Counted from the stretch's first letter, positions 13,572 through 26,059 are shown. The stretch is DNA of 64,000 bases from Archivesica marissinica (GCA_014843695.1 CM026390.1:59054057-59118056); one strand, 5' to 3'. The notes: a model not told the origin generated them from the sequence alone. Translations and numbers: made by a program.

Positions 13572-13892
13572 TTAAGTCAAGTAACAGGACAGTTGTTATG
13601 GCATGTCATGCCTCTGAGTAGTATAGTCGTTTCTTAACATACCGCTAATCTTGACATACCTTGGTACACACCGATTTTCAGAACGAAATAGAATAATGTC
13701 ACCCATCCTTCTTAACATTACATCAGTGTTGACTTAGAAAGATAAACATGTGTTGGTAAACAAGAAATCATAAACTGTTCCGGTAAATTGTAAATAAACC
13801 ATTTATGAAATATCTGAATATCAAATTTCATGTAAAATGTGAACGCATACTGCAAATGTCTCCTATATACTTATGTCCATGGAAAGCTTGTA
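13572..13892. other. AT-rich unique DNA, nothing recognised
   Basis: No frame longer than about 70 codons and no repeats or tRNA boxes were seen here. Confidence 0.4.
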
Positions 13893-13905
13893 ACTGCCCG
13901 TCTGC

Positions 13906-14152
13906 ATTTTTTTAGTCTTCAAATTATTTTAGCTCGATTGCGAAACAAGTTCTTACAACTTACATTCACTTTACATCACTCTCGAGACCGCATTCCTGAT
14001 GGCATCCATCTCCACGAGGGAGAGTGTAGAGGCAAAGTGGAAATTAAATGCCTTGCCTAAGGGCACAATCGTAACGGCTTCAGCGGGGATCGAACTCCGG
14101 GCCTTTCGCACCAGAAGCGAAAGCGCTACCTCTGCGCTATCACGACTTCCAC
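13906..14152 (-). mobile_element. SINE-A (tRNA-Pro-like head), minus strand
   Basis: Read on the minus strand, the element starts 'gtggaagtcgtgatagcgc', has a B box ('ggagttcgatcc'), then a body (cccttaggcaaggcattt), and ends in 'cgcaatcgagctaaaa'. The anticodon-arm segment of the family (ttcgcttc-ggtgcga) resembles tRNA-Pro. The short direct repeat 'ccgtctgc' at 13898 and 14157 is a probable target-site duplication. Other copies lie at 18744, 29658, 30275, 36042, 41764, 49654 and 53045. No product is encoded. The short frame through it (13999-14196) is not a gene. Confidence 0.85.
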
Positions 14153-14229
14153 TTGTCCGTCTGCTGTCTGATAATTATCAAATGAAACTGTGTTGACCAT
14201 GTGTTCATGTTACTACATACTTAATACGT

Positions 14230-14448
14230 ATATCTTCTCGCCAATGCAACCCGGGTTCGATCCTTTGACCGGGAAGTATGTGAGATGGTACGATGGTCGC
14301 CAGATCGGACAGGTGGGTTTTCTCTGGGGACTCCGGTTTCCTCCCACACGAATGACCACATTTACGCTTTCATCCGCGCCAACCATAGTGATTAATATAA
14401 GTTGTTAAAACTTGCTTCGTAATTTGTGGTAAAATAAATAAAATTTAA
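14230..14448 (+). mobile_element. SINE-C, 5'-variant copy
   Basis: The B box 'cccgggttcgatcc' is present, followed by 'gtgggttttctctgggg' and 'tttcctcccacacgaatg', and the tail 'gtaaaataaataaaattt'. The middle stretch resembles the deeply conserved metazoan SINE domain that I recall as Nin-DC; this is from memory and not checked. The 5' part reads 'tacgtatatcttctc' in place of the A-box half seen in the copies at 50636 and 54124. The copy at 31711 has the same replacement. Confidence 0.75.
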
Positions 14449-14687
14449 AAAAATGTTATGTTTTACAAATTTAATATATTTAAGACTCTAGATCATGTTC
14501 ATATCGTTGGAACTCTCTGCTGTGCTGTACGTGTCTTGACTTGACACGTGGCGATATATCAGATACCCTCATTGTAGTATTCATGAAAGGCCCGTGGTAG
14601 GCCTAACACTGTTGTTCTCTTGTGGGAGATTAAACATATGGTCACGTTTTATGTTGACATAATACACTTACTAAAATGCATTGACAA

Positions 14688-14970
14688 ACGACACAGACGG
14701 ATATGTGGTAACACGCTGGACTGGTAATCCAGGGATCGCAGGTTCCATCCCCCGTCTGACCCTAATAAAATTAACAGTCTTTCAGATGGGACGTTAAACC
14801 GAGGTCTCGTGTCGATGCTTTACACCGTGCACGTAAAAGATCCAGAGGAGATTCTGGAATGGGTCTCTGTCTGTATCATTGCACTATCCTCCAAAATCTA
14901 AAATAACTAATCTCTTCAGAAGGCGTCGCTCATATGGGCAACCGGTAGCGACGATAAATAAACGTAAAAT
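14688..14970 (+). mobile_element. SINE-B (tRNA-Thr-like head)
   Basis: The head reads 'cagacggatatgtggtaac', and the anticodon arm 'ctggactggtaatccag' has GGT in the loop position, pointing to tRNA-Thr. The B-box region is 'caggttccatccc'. The body contains 'tttcagatgggacgttaaac' and the 3' end reads 'gacgataaataaacgtaaa'. The direct repeat 'cattgacaa' (14679-14687 and 14971-14979) flanks it. Other copies are at 15595, 29750, 32245, 36991, 50958/51334 and, decayed, 63455. Confidence 0.88.
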
Positions 14971-14979
14971 CATTGACAA

Positions 14980-15594
14980 CGGCCTGATTGGATATCTAAA
15001 TAGTGGACTTTTCATGCAGGTGGTCTGTATTCGGAGTGGGGACTTTATCTCAGGTTGGACTGTATGTCAATAGAGCTGCAAATAGCTCTTTTGCCACATG
15101 CATGCTTAATATTGTACATTCACCAATATGTTACCATTTGTAAAAATACTGACATATAAAATGCTGGCATATATGCAATTTGTAACACGCGAAAACTGAC
15201 AAAACAACCGACAGCGGCGTAACCCTGAGACCAAGTCGTTCAGTATCATTTAAACAGCAGTGTATTACGCTATCCATCCCTGCTAATGTTATATGCCAAT
15301 GATACTTCTTAATTTTCAATGATTTCTTAACTCCATGCAGATATATTGGCGCTACGACTCTGTAAGAAGAAACGGTAGGAAATTAATTACTGTCAACACT
15401 GAAAAGCTCATTGTGTGACCCAGACAGTAGTAAACTCGACACAGTCTCGTGTGCCCCTGTTATTAATTAGGGGCGTTCAGGGGTCACCAATATTTGGCAT
15501 AAATACAACGTGATGAAATACCCCACAGCTAGACAAAAACACGATTAATCATAACGAGTGAATGGTATGCCTAATAAGAGGGTTTGCAGTGTGT
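14980..15594. other. Unique AT-rich DNA, nothing recognised
   Basis: Only short frames occur (for example 62 codons at 15131-15319, minus) and I recognise none. No inverted repeats of note were seen. Confidence 0.4.
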
Positions 15595-15882
15595 GTTTTA
15601 CGATTATTTATCGTCGCTACCGGTTGCCCATATGAGCGACGCCTCCTGAAGCGATTAGTCATTTTAGATGTTTGGAGGATAGTGCAATGATACAGACAGA
15701 GACCCATTCCAGAGTCTCCTCTGGTTCTTGTACGTGCACGGTGTAAAGCACCGACACGAGACCTCGGTTTAAAGTCCCATCTGAAAGACTTAATTTTATT
15801 AGGGTCAGACGGGGGATCGAACCTGCGATCCCTGGATTACCAGTCCAGCGTGTTAACACTGGACTACATATCCGTCTGTCAC
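15595..15882 (-). mobile_element. SINE-B, minus strand
   Basis: The 3' end lies at the left (tttatcgtcgctaccgg) and the tRNA-Thr-like head at the right (ggattaccagtccagcg, then atccgtctg). The B box on the minus strand is 'caggttcgatcccc'. Imperfect direct repeats around 15580 (gggtttgcagtgtg) and 15885 (gggtgtgcagatgtg) look like a worn target-site duplication. Confidence 0.85.
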
Positions 15883-16024
15883 AGGGTGTGCAGATGTGAT
15901 ACCTCACTTTTATAGTTAAATACAAATTGATTGGACATTCATTCGGGCGTAATGTTTGAATAACAATGTAAACATATTAATATGAATTGTCAAAAACAAA
16001 CCTATCTTAATCAGTTTGTAGATA

Positions 16025-16195
16025 CAGTCAAACCTGTGTTAATGGTCACCTCTATTAAGCAGCCAACCTGTATTAAGCAGCCATATTCCCAATATGTTGT
16101 TTTATTATATATTTCACCTCTATTAAACAGCCATATGTGCTAAGCAGCCACCTTCTGTGATACCCTTGGCCGGCTGCTTAAGACAGGTTTGACTG
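16025..16195. mobile_element. TA-MITE family 1 (CAGTCAAACCTGT ends)
   Basis: The sequence starts TA-cagtcaaacctgt and ends acaggtttgactg. The ends are inverted repeats. The right flanking TA has decayed to CA. Inside, the decamer 'ttaagcagcc' recurs. The length is about 171 bp and no frame is present. TA target sites and CAGT ends suggest a Tc1/mariner-type non-autonomous element. This assignment is inference. Other copies are at 29243 and 47716. Confidence 0.75.
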
Positions 16196-16321
16196 CAAAT
16201 AGCTATATTCTTGAAGAATAATCGAGCATCGCACCAAAGACCTGTTTACGGTATTCGGGTGGGGTGTAACTAAATAGCAGTAAAACGTGTGCGTTGCTAT
16301 GAACGGTGCTAAACACACATG

Positions 16322-16545
16322 AATATCAAACAGTCATTATATATCAAACAGTCATTATATATCAAACAGTCATTATATATCATACAGTCATTATATATCA
16401 AACAGTCATTATATATCATACAGTCATTAAATATCAACCAGTCATTATATATCAAACAGTCGTGATATATCAAACAGTCGTGATATATCAACCAGTCATT
16501 ATATATCAAACAGTCATTATAAATCAAACAGTCATTATTGCCAAT
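16322..16545. repeat. 18-bp minisatellite
   Basis: About twelve copies of an 18-bp unit (atatatcaaacagtcatt) with single-base variants. The 99-codon plus-strand frame and the 81-codon minus-strand frame here are periodic (YQTVII and NDCLIY repeats) and are not genes. Confidence 0.9.
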
Positions 16546-16599
16546 ACGGGTCATACTATAAAACCAAGCTACAAAGACAGAGGCGAATCCCGGATTGTG

Positions 16600-17062
16600 G
16601 GTTAGGGGCGTGAATTTGGAGTAGGGTACAGGAGTTTGTATCCCCTCCTGTTGGTGGGGGCGGGGGCGTCACATGGATATTTTTTAAGTTTAGGTATGAA
16701 ATGGCGGCTTCTGGAGCATTCTGAGGCATACAGTTGGTTATTATACTGAATGTGTCCTGTTTTAATTTGTTGATATACCACCCAAAAATCGTATCTTGGC
16801 GACTGATTTGGGATAACCCCCTTCTGTTGATTTGGGTCCGGCAGGGGTCCATGGGTCCTCCCCTGAAAAGGTTTTGAAGTATTGGTATGAAATGACGGCT
16901 TCTGGTGCACTCTGGGACATACAGTTGGATGCTATATTGTATAGGCCCATTGAGGGTGCATTTTCTGATAGAAAACACAAATATTACTTACCAAAAAACG
17001 AACTCTGGTGGCGATTTTAGGGGGCGTACGCCGGGTCCGCCCCCCTGGACCCGCCTATGAAA
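16600..17062. repeat. Unclassified repeat with an internal duplication of about 192 bp
   Basis: Two diverged copies of one segment lie at about 16692 and 16884. Both contain 'ggtatgaaatg-cggcttctgg' followed by 'catacagttgg'. G- and C-runs lie at both ends (16655-16670 and 17020-17055). The 140-codon minus-strand frame (16556-16978) runs through both copies. It has no motif I recognise and its peptide repeats with the DNA, so I do not call it coding. It may be part of a transposon I cannot name. Confidence 0.45.
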
Positions 17063-17470
17063 GGTAACCAGTTTCGGTGTTTACTGATGTTTACACTTTA
17101 TTTACTCTCACCGCCTCGGTATTATGAGAACGTCTACTCCTTTTTTCTCTAAGAGTGTCTTTCAGTCGCCACTATACCAAATGAAGATCAAAGCAGTTGA
17201 AGTACCTGTCAATCAAATCTCGAGCATTCTTGGCGGGATGAAGTCGGTCCTCATATCCTGAGAATAAGATGGTAACGAAGCGGTTGAAGACGATTTGCAA
17301 ACACTTAACAGTAGAGAACGGGGGGATTTGAAATTCAGATAAGATTTATTCATCCATAATCAATGGGCTTTGTGTCTTCTGGTGTCTGGCGTTATTTATT
17401 GTATCTCTGTCTGAGTGTCACTCCTACTTAAAGAACTAGGAGACATCACAAGGAGATGTTTGATTGGATT
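17063..17470. other. Unique DNA, nothing recognised
   Basis: No long frame, tRNA box or repeat was seen. Confidence 0.4.
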
Positions 17471-17740
17471 ACAATATGACAGTTGTGACTAGTGACATTT
17501 CATGTCGGTTGTATATATATAATTATATAACATTGCAGTAATTCCCTAGAACTGTTTTCAGTATACAATATGACAGTTTTGACTAGTGATATTTCATGTC
17601 CGTTGTATATATATATATATAATTATATAACATTGCAGTAATTCCCTAGAACTGTTTTCAGTATAAAATATGACAGTTTTGACTAGTGATATTTGATGTC
17701 GGTAATATTTATAGAATTATATGGCATTGCAGTAATTTGT
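17471..17740. repeat. Tandem repeat of 94-100 bp, about 2.8 copies
   Basis: Copies begin at 17471, 17565 and 17665 with 'a-aatatgacagttttgac'. The second copy is longer because of an expanded TATA run at about 17604. The third fades out near 17740. Confidence 0.85.
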
Positions 17741-18743
17741 TGGGTGCAAACATGTACGTCCATTCGTCCGTCTGTTTATGATACCGCCTATCGACTACAT
17801 ATATGTATTGGCTTAACACCTATAGCATTAGTGTCAGCATGTAGATACAAGCAACACTTGCTAGCCAGCTGGAGATGAGATTATATATGTTCGTGCATGT
17901 CTCTTGTCTTTAAAGTCCACAAAGTGTTCTTCCATCAAAACTAATTTGCATTACAAATTGGAACAATGTGTTGAGTACGCGGCGCATTAGTTAAAACAAT
18001 ATTTATTGCAAAACATAAATCACATATAACATACAACGACACACATAATACATAATTCAAAGGATTAAGTGGGCAGCAATTGTAGCTTTTATACAAACAT
18101 TTTCCTGAGTGCGGCGCATTGAACCTTGTTGCACCACGGAACACCATTAAGCTTTAAAGATTAGAAAAGATCTCCCCAACTACATACATTTAATCAACGT
18201 GATTGCCTTTGATGCAAATCCTACAGTTATGTAAATTTACAATAAAAACAATTTAACGATTCCAGTCTGTCTTTATTCCAGTAAATTGTCTGCTTTGCGA
18301 ACATATTTCATCGCAAACGCAATATAACGCAGTCATTAATTTTATGAAAACGGCTTGCAAGATTTGTACCTCGTTAATTCTTATAGGCTTACTGTCGCGC
18401 TTACTAATTGGTGAAAGGAAAGCTCTTCTTTATGGGAGGTATTAGCATTTTATTGCCGGTGTCGATCCAGCATAAAGAAGCTAAATGTCCATTACGAAGC
18501 CTTCTTTGAGATGTGATAAACCTTGGAGAATGTCTCTGTGTGGCAGCTTGACAGTTAACAGATTACACCACGGACCTATGGTAATGTTGTGTCCACGAAC
18601 ACTTTGGGTTTCCTCTGACATTCAGGAATATGGTGTATCTACTAGCATCTCATGCAACGATGCTGCTCTCGCTTATAGCATTAGCATCATTACAGATACA
18701 TGACTCCTGAAAACAACAGTATTTTAATTTCTGATATATTGTC
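17741..18743. other. Unique DNA, nothing recognised
   Basis: Only scattered frames below about 75 codons, none with a motif I know. Confidence 0.4.
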
Positions 18744-18893
18744 GTGGACGTCATGATAGCGCCGTAGTAGCGCGTTCTCTTCAGGTGTGAAAATCCCGGA
18801 GTTCGAGCCCAGCTGTAGCCGTTACGAGTGTGCCCTTAGGCAATGCTCTTAATTTCCACATGTCCTCTTCTCTTTCCTTCATGGCGATGGATT
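18744..18893 (+). mobile_element. SINE-A, 3'-truncated copy
   Basis: The tRNA-like head (gtggacgtcatgatagcgcc; B box ggagttcgagccc) and body (cccttaggcaatgc) are recognisable. Similarity stops after 'atggcgatggatt', and the usual 'cgcaatcgagctaaaa' tail is missing. Confidence 0.75.
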
Positions 18894-19002
18894 AATGTGC
18901 ATAAATATAACTTATATCTGGTTCAATAATAAGTATGTATTGTAACCATTACTATTTCAAAACAAAATGAGTTATATACATATACGAGATCAGTCAGGTG
19001 GA

Positions 19003-19245
19003 CTGCCTCCTTGGTCTTGTGGTTAAGGTCGCTGACTTGTATGACCACTGTAAGCTATCATCTCTGATGGTCACGGGTTCGAGCCCCGTGGTGTCTCTTT
19101 ATATGTAAAAGTTGGCAGTTTCTTACGGATGTTGGTGCACCAAGTATTGGTTAACAGCTGGAGCCTGCCCAGGAAGGTGTTGTTAAGTAAAATGACCGTC
19201 GTTGAAATGGGAAACCGGTAACGTTAAATTTAAATAAAAAACAAT
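19003..19245 (+). mobile_element. SINE-D, second copy
   Basis: This matches the element in the 24-bp array: A-box region 'cttgtggttaaggtcgctg', B box 'cgggttcgagcccc', body 'gttggcagtttcttacgg' and 'gagcctgcccaggaa'. The tail is different, ending in TAAA repeats. It carries a few small deletions relative to the copy at 2518. Confidence 0.82.
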
Positions 19246-19524
19246 TGAAGAATAGCGAAAGATATATATAGAATCATTTATCAAGGCAATAGGAATTTAT
19301 AATAAGCTGTGATATCAATTGTTAATCATGCCTTTGTAGTAATCATTCATTCATATATTACCTGTAATTAATCTTACGTCTTTATAACTTCTTAGTATTA
19401 ATTTTTACGTAATGCATATACTTATATAGAATTTTATTTCATACACTCGACAATAAACTAATCATTCATTCATTTTATAGAAGACGAACCAATTCCCTGG
19501 TTCTTTTACATGGCACAGATACAT

Positions 19525-20125
19525 GATATTTGATCAAGTTCTAGGGCCGTCCACTAACGTTTGTCTGTATGTATTTGTGATATTTGATCAAGTTCTAGGG
19601 CCGTCCACTAACGTTTGTCTGTATGTATTTCTGATATTTGATCAAGTTCTAGGGCCGTCCACTAACGTTTGTCTGTATGTATTTCTGATATTTGATCAAG
19701 TTCTAGGGCCGTCCACTAACGTTTGTTTGTATGTATACATGATATTTGATCAAGTTCTAGGGCCGTCCACTAACGTTTGTCTGTATGTATTTCTGATATT
19801 TGATCAAGTTCTAGGGCCGTCCACTAACGTTTGTCTGTATGTATTTCTGTTATTTGATCAAGTTCTAGGGCCGTCCACTAACGTTTGTCTGTATGTATTT
19901 CTGATATTTGATCAAGTTCTAGGGCCGTCCACTAACGTTTGTCTGTATGTATTTCTGTTATTTGATCAAGTTCTAGGGCCGTCCACTAACGTTTGTCTGT
20001 ATGTATACATGATATTTGATCAAGTTTTAGGGCCGTCCACTAACGTTTGTCTGTATGTATTTCTGATATTTGATCCAGTTCTAGGGCCGTCCACTAACGT
20101 TTGTCTGTATGTATTTCTGATATTA
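19525..20125. repeat. 54-bp minisatellite, 11 copies
   Basis: Units start at 19525 and every 54 bp after that, each with 'gatatttgatcaagttctag' then 'ggccgtccactaacg'. The copies are nearly identical, so expansion is recent or homogenised. A 209-codon frame (19523-20152) repeats 18 residues per unit, with no signal peptide or known motif, and is most likely a by-product. Confidence 0.93.
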
Positions 20126-20184
20126 CTTATTTGTATAGTTTGTGCACATTGATCTGTCTTTCCTACCTATTATTTGCATTCTTA

Positions 20185-20471
20185 GCTCTCAAAAAGCAGT
20201 CTTAATGTTTAAAACACTCAATGGCCTAAGACCTGTCTATCTGCAAGAGTCATTCAGATTTACTTCCGATGTTCTAACTCAAAGCTTGCGGTCATCCGCC
20301 AATCTCCAACTTTACACCCCTAAACCAACTATTGAAGTATTTAGAAAATCGTTCCTATATTCATGCAGGGTTACACTTGTAGAATGTCCTCCCTTATCAC
20401 ATCAAAACAGCACATTCTGTTCCACGCGTCAAAGCTTTTTATATCAGGTGGTGCAAAGAATAGACCAATAA
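20185..20471 (+). pseudogene. C-terminal fossil of a second non-LTR retrotransposon ORF
   Basis: From about 20190 the frame reads MFKTLNGLRPVYLQES, then a gap, then TPKPTIEVFRKSFLYS, followed by a damaged stretch at the stop. This layout (Phe-Lys-x-Leu-Asn-Gly-Leu-x-Pro-x-Tyr-Leu, a Pro-Lys-Pro-x-x-Glu block, then Phe-x-x-Ser-Phe-x-Tyr-Ser) is typical of the extreme C-terminus of CR1/jockey-type reverse transcriptase ORFs. The endonuclease, the catalytic core and everything upstream are absent, replaced by the 54-bp array. It is a 5'-truncated dead copy, unrelated to the LINE at 38620. Family assignment is from memory of such tails. Confidence 0.6.
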
Positions 20472-21584
20472 CCTAATAAGCTGTTATTATACAATTATAC
20501 ATGAATATAAGTATTAGTTCTTGCAGCTTATATCTCATTTCCTATGAAAGTTTTACTGGTTACTGTTTACATGTTTCATTATGCTATTTCATGTTTTAAT
20601 TTGTTGAGGGCCTCATGGTAGATTGACTAAATTGTTGAGTTCTCTCGTTAAATAACGTATTTTATTATGTTTATTATACGATTATAAATAATTCTTTATA
20701 CGGGGTATTACACAAATATGGACACTGTACCCGAAACTGAATGAAATAAAAGTAGCTTTATTCAGCAATTACTTGTTTTAACAATATAAAAAACTCACAT
20801 GACCCCTAAAACGACAGGCCAAAATTCACTGACTATTGTGAATCGTTGAATGTGCGTATTATATTCACTAACATATTATAAATTAACGTCTAATATCGAA
20901 GAATATAGAAAGACCGCATGCTAAAGCTATCAACACTCCGCTGTGTTTGATGGATGGAGAACTTATTATCACAAGCAATCATGTTTACATTGAATCGAAT
21001 GATTGATATAGTGAGTGACCACCCATGCTGACCGCTCTGTGCTCAAATAACTCGCAATGTTTAGCCAAGATCCAAGAGATCACAGCGAAACATTTCCTCC
21101 AAACAAAACCTTGCCAATCAAACTCCGGCACAAACATTGTCCGCTGTTTATTTACGCTACCATTAAATCGTCAAATATTATCTTTATAGATAGGTTCCAG
21201 TACAGCTTGCTCAGAACCTATGATTTTCAATGATTTTCATCTCGTGGCGTTGTCCATAATGATTAATGAGAAGAGGCGTTCGAATGGAAGACACTGTTCT
21301 GTATTAGTTGGAATGCCTTTGAAGTGGTCGTTTAATTGTCGAATCTGTCAAACGCCTGTCGATAAAGATTACTCGCTGTCAATATTAATCAGACGTTTAT
21401 TGTGCGGTTTGCGCCGTATCTGATAACATGACTGACGGTTGTTTGCCGTGGGCATCTACGAGGATTGGTCAGCCTGGCTCCGTCTGCGTGTGGTCATTCG
21501 TTAGCGGATTAAGCTGTGCAGGAATCTCGTCGCTTTATAATGAATAGATGTTTTACATCCGAATTAATTGGTGCGGATGAGTGG
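20472..21584. other. Unique AT-rich DNA, nothing recognised
   Basis: The first part may still be the 3' untranslated remnant of the LINE fossil. After that I see no long frame or repeat. A 67-codon frame at 21220-21423 has no recognisable motif. Confidence 0.4.
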
Positions 21585-22745
21585 TCAAGGACTTGTAATC
21601 CGTGGATAACTAGTTGGATCTCTCTCCAACATACGTAATTCATGGATAACTTGTTTGATATCGCTCTCCACAATACGTAATTCGTAGATAACTTGTTTGA
21701 TATCGCTCTCCACAATACGTAATTCGTGGATAACTTGTTTGATATCGCTCTCCACAATACGTAATTCGTGGATAACTGGTTTGATATCGCTCTCCACAAT
21801 ACGTAATTCGTGGATAACTGGTTTGATATCGCTCTCCACAATACGTAATTCGTGAATAACTGGTTTGATATCGCTCTCCACAATACGTAATTCGTGGATA
21901 ACTGGTTTGATATCGCTCTCAACAATACGTAATTCGTGAATAACTGGTTTGATATCGCTCTGCACAATACGTAATTCGTGGATAACTGGTTTCATATCTC
22001 TCTCCACAATACGTAATTCGTGGATAACTGGTTTCATATCGCTCTCCACAATACGTAATCCGTGGATAACTGGTTTGATATCGCTCTCCACAAAGCGTAA
22101 TTCGTGAATAACTGGTTTGATATCGCTCTCCACAATACGTAACTCGTGGATAACTGGTTTGATATCGCTCTCCACAATACGTAATTCGTGAATAACTGGT
22201 TTGATATCGCTCTCCACAATACGTAATTCGTGAATAACTGGTTTGATATCGCTCTCCACAATACGTAATTCGTGGATAACTGGTTTGATATCACTCTCCA
22301 CAATACGTAATTCGTGGATAACTGGTTTGATATCGCTCTCAACAATACGTAATTCGTGAATAACTGGTTTGATATCGCTCTGCACAATACGTAATTCGTG
22401 GATAACTGGTTTCATATCTCTCTCCACAATACGTAATTCGTGGATAACTGGTTTCATATCGCTCTCCACAATACGTAATCCGTGGATAACTGGTTTGATA
22501 TCGCTCTCCACAAAGCGTAATTCGTGAATAACTGGTTTGATATCGCTCTCCACAATACCTAACTCGTGGATAACTGGTTTGATATCGCTCTCCACAATAC
22601 GTAATTCGTGAATAACTGGTTTGATATCGCTTTCCACAATACGTAATCCGTGAATAACTGGTTTCATATCGCTCTCCACAATACGTAATTCGTGAATAAC
22701 TGGTTTGATATCGCTTTCCACAATACGTAATCCGTGAATAACTGG
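21585..22745. repeat. 42-bp minisatellite with a 420-bp higher-order repeat
   Basis: About 27 copies of a 42-bp unit containing 'gataactggtttgatatcg' and 'cacaatacgtaattcgtg'. The block beginning near 21901 is repeated at 22321 with the same variant units (for example the change to 'ctctgcacaatacg'), an offset of exactly 420 bp or ten units. The 753-codon minus-strand frame spanning this and the next array is open because of the unit length. Confidence 0.93.
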
Positions 22746-25700
22746 GTGGATACATCTCTCCACCATACGTGTAATCCGTGGATAACTGGGTGGATGCCTC
22801 TCGCCAACATACTTGTAATCCGTGGATAACTGGCTGGATTCGTCTCGCCAACATACGTGTACTCCGTGGATAACTTGGTGGATTACTCTCTCCAACATAC
22901 GTGTAATCCGTGAATAACTGGGTGGATACATCTCTCCAACATACGTGTAATCCGTGGATAACTTGGTGGATTCCTCTCTCCAACATACGTGTAATCCGTG
23001 GATAACTTGGTGGATTCCTCTCTCCAACATACGTGTAATCCGTGAATAACTTGGTGGATGCCTCTCCAACATACGTGTAATCCGTGGATACCTATTTGGA
23101 TTCCTCTCGCCAACATACTTGTAATCCGTGGATAACTTGGTGGATTCCTCTCTCCAACATACGTGTAATCCGTGAATAACTGGGTGGATACATCTCTCCA
23201 ACATACGTGTAATCCGTGGATAACTTGGTGGATTCCTCTCTCCAACATACGTGTAATCCGTGGATAACTTGGTGGATTCCTCTCGCCAACATACGTGTAA
23301 TCCGTGGATAACTTGGTGGATACCTCTCTCCAACATACGTGTAATCCGTGAATAACTTGGTGGATGCCTCTCCAACATACGTGTAATCCGTGGATACCTA
23401 TTTGGATTCCTCTCGCCAACATACTTGTAATCCGTGGATAACTTGGTGGATTCCTCTCGCCAACATACGTGTAATCCGTGGATAACTGGCTGGAATCCTC
23501 TCTCCGCCATACTTGTAATCCATGGATAACTGGCTGGATACCTCTCCGCCATACTTGTAATCCGTGGATAACTGGCTGGATACCCCTCCAACATACGTGT
23601 AATCCGTGGATAACTGGCTGGATACCTCTCCGCCATACTTGTAAGTCGTGGAAACTGGTTGGATACCTCTCCAACATACGTGTAATCCGTGGATAACTGG
23701 CTGGATACCTCTCCGCCATACTTGTAAGTCGTGGAAACTGGTTGGATACCTCTCCAACATACGTGTAATCGGTGGATAACTGGGTGGATACCTTTCAAAC
23801 ATACGTGTACTCCGTGGATAATTGGGTGGATACCTCTCTCCACCATACTTGTAATCCGTGGATAACTGGCTGGATACCTCTCTCCACCATACGTGTACTC
23901 CGTGGATAACTGGCTGGATACCTATCTCCATCATACGTGTAATCCGTGGATAACTGGCTGGATACCTCTCTCCACCATACGTGTACTCCGTGGATAACTG
24001 GGTGGATACCTCTCTCCACCATACGTGTAATCCGTGGATAACTGGCTGGATACCTCTCCACCATACGTTTACTCCGTGGATAACTGGGTGGATACCTCTC
24101 TCCAACATACGTGTAATCCGTGGATAACTTGGTGGATACCTCTCTCCAACATACGTGTAATCCGTGGATAACTTGGTGGATACCTCTCTCCAACATACGT
24201 GTAATCCGTGAATAACTTGGTGGATGCCTCTCCAACAGACGTGTAATCCGTGGATACCTATTTGGATTCCTCTCGCCAACATACTTGTAATCCGTGGATA
24301 ACTTGGTGGATTCCTCTCTCCAACATACGTGTAATCCGTGGATAACTTGGTGGATACCTCTCACCAACATACGTGTAATCCGTGGATAACTTGGTGCATT
24401 CCTCTCGCCAACATACGTGTAATCCGTGGATAACTGGCTGGATTCCTCTCCAATATACTTATAATCCGTGGATAACTGGGTGGATTGCTCTCTCCAACAT
24501 ACGTGTAATCCGTGGATAACTGGTTGGATTCCTCTCGCCAGCATACGTGTAATCCGTGGATAACTGGCTGGATAGCTCTCTCCAACATACTTGTAATCCG
24601 TGGATAACTGGCTGGATTCCTCTCGCCAGCATACGTGTAATCCGTGGATAACTGTCTGGATTCCTCTCTCCTCCATACGTGTAATCCGTGGATAACTGGC
24701 TGGATACCTCTCCACCATACGTGTAATCCGTGGATAACTTGGTGGATACCTCTCTCCAACATACGTGTAATCCGTGGATAACTTGGTGGATTCCTCTCGC
24801 CAACATACGTGTAATCCGTGAATAACTGGGTGGATAGCTCTCTCCAAGATACGTGTAATCAGTGGATAACTTGGTGGATACCTCTCTCCAACATACGTGT
24901 AATCCGTGGATAACTTGGTGGATTCCTCTCTCCAACATACTTGTAATCCGTGGATAACTTGGTGGATTCCTCTCTCCTCCATACTTGTAATCCGTGGATA
25001 ACTGGCTGGATACCTCTCCAACATACGTGTAATCCGTGGATAACTGGGTGGATAGCTCTCTCCAACATACGTGTAATCTGTGGATAACTGGGTGGATAGC
25101 TCTCTCCAACATACTTGTACTCCGTGGATAACTGGGTGGATGCCTCTCCAACATACTTGTAATCCGTGGATAACTGGGTTGATGCCTCTCCAACATACGT
25201 GTAATCCGTGGATAACTGGGTGGATAGCTCTCTCCAACATACGTGTAATCCGTGGATAACTGGGTGGATAGCTCTCTCCAACATACGTGTAATCCGTGGA
25301 TAACTGGGTGGATGCCTCTCCAACATACGTGTAATCCGTGGATAACTGGGTGGATAGCTCTCCAACATACGTGTAATCCGTGGATAACTGGGTGGATGCC
25401 TCTCCAACATACGTGTAATCCGTGGATAACTGGGTGGATAGCTCTCCAACATACGTGTAATCCGTGGATAACTGGGTGGATGCCTCTCCAACATACGTGT
25501 AATCCGTGGATAACTGGGTGGATACCTCTCCAACATACTTGTAATCCGTGGATAACTGGGTGGATGCCTCTCTCCAACATACGTGTAATCCGTGGATAAC
25601 TGGGTGGATAGCTCTCTCCAACATACTTGTAATCCGTGGATAACTGGGTGGATAGCTCTCTCCAACATACGTGTAATCCGTGGATAACTGGGTGGATACC

Positions 25701-25900
25701 TCTCCAACATACTTGTAATCCGTGGATAACTGGGTGGATGCCTCTCCAACATACTTGTAATCCGTGGATAACTGGGTGGATGCCTCTCTGCAATACTTGT
25801 AATCCGTGGATAACTGGGTGGATGCCTCTCCAACATACTTGTAATCCGTGGATAACTGGGTGGATGCCTCTCCAACATACGTGTAATCCGTGGATTATCC
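22746..25900. repeat. 42-44-bp minisatellite, diverged continuation of the previous array
   Basis: About 73 units related to the preceding array (gtggataactgggtggat, ctctccaacatacgtgtaat). Unit length alternates between 42 and 44-45 bp depending on one or two 'ct' dinucleotides before 'ccaac'. This length switching breaks the minus-strand frames into overlapping open stretches of 294 to 609 codons. The right part (25140-25870) has the most homogeneous units. I see no evidence of translation. Confidence 0.93.
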
Positions 25901-26059
25901 ATAGTTTGTTTTTGGGTTTTAAATCGTACCAGCAATGTACGTACTATGATGGCTCTATATCACTGATGGAAGAAGACACCTGATGCCTCTCCGGGCAGTA
26001 TCTCTGCTGAATACTGAAGCTAATCACAGCACATTTAACAAGATGTACTGTGAACGTTT

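Noticed and set aside
16556..16978. 140-codon minus-strand frame in the GC-richer repeat
   Set aside because: It runs through an internal duplication, the peptide duplicates with it, and there is no motif.
19523..20152. 209-codon frame of 18-residue repeats
   Set aside because: This is a product of the 54-bp array. There is no signal peptide and no family known to me.
21585..25935. Minus-strand open frames up to 753 codons
   Set aside because: They follow the 42-44-bp repeat period and shift phase wherever the unit length changes. No domain or signal sequence is seen.
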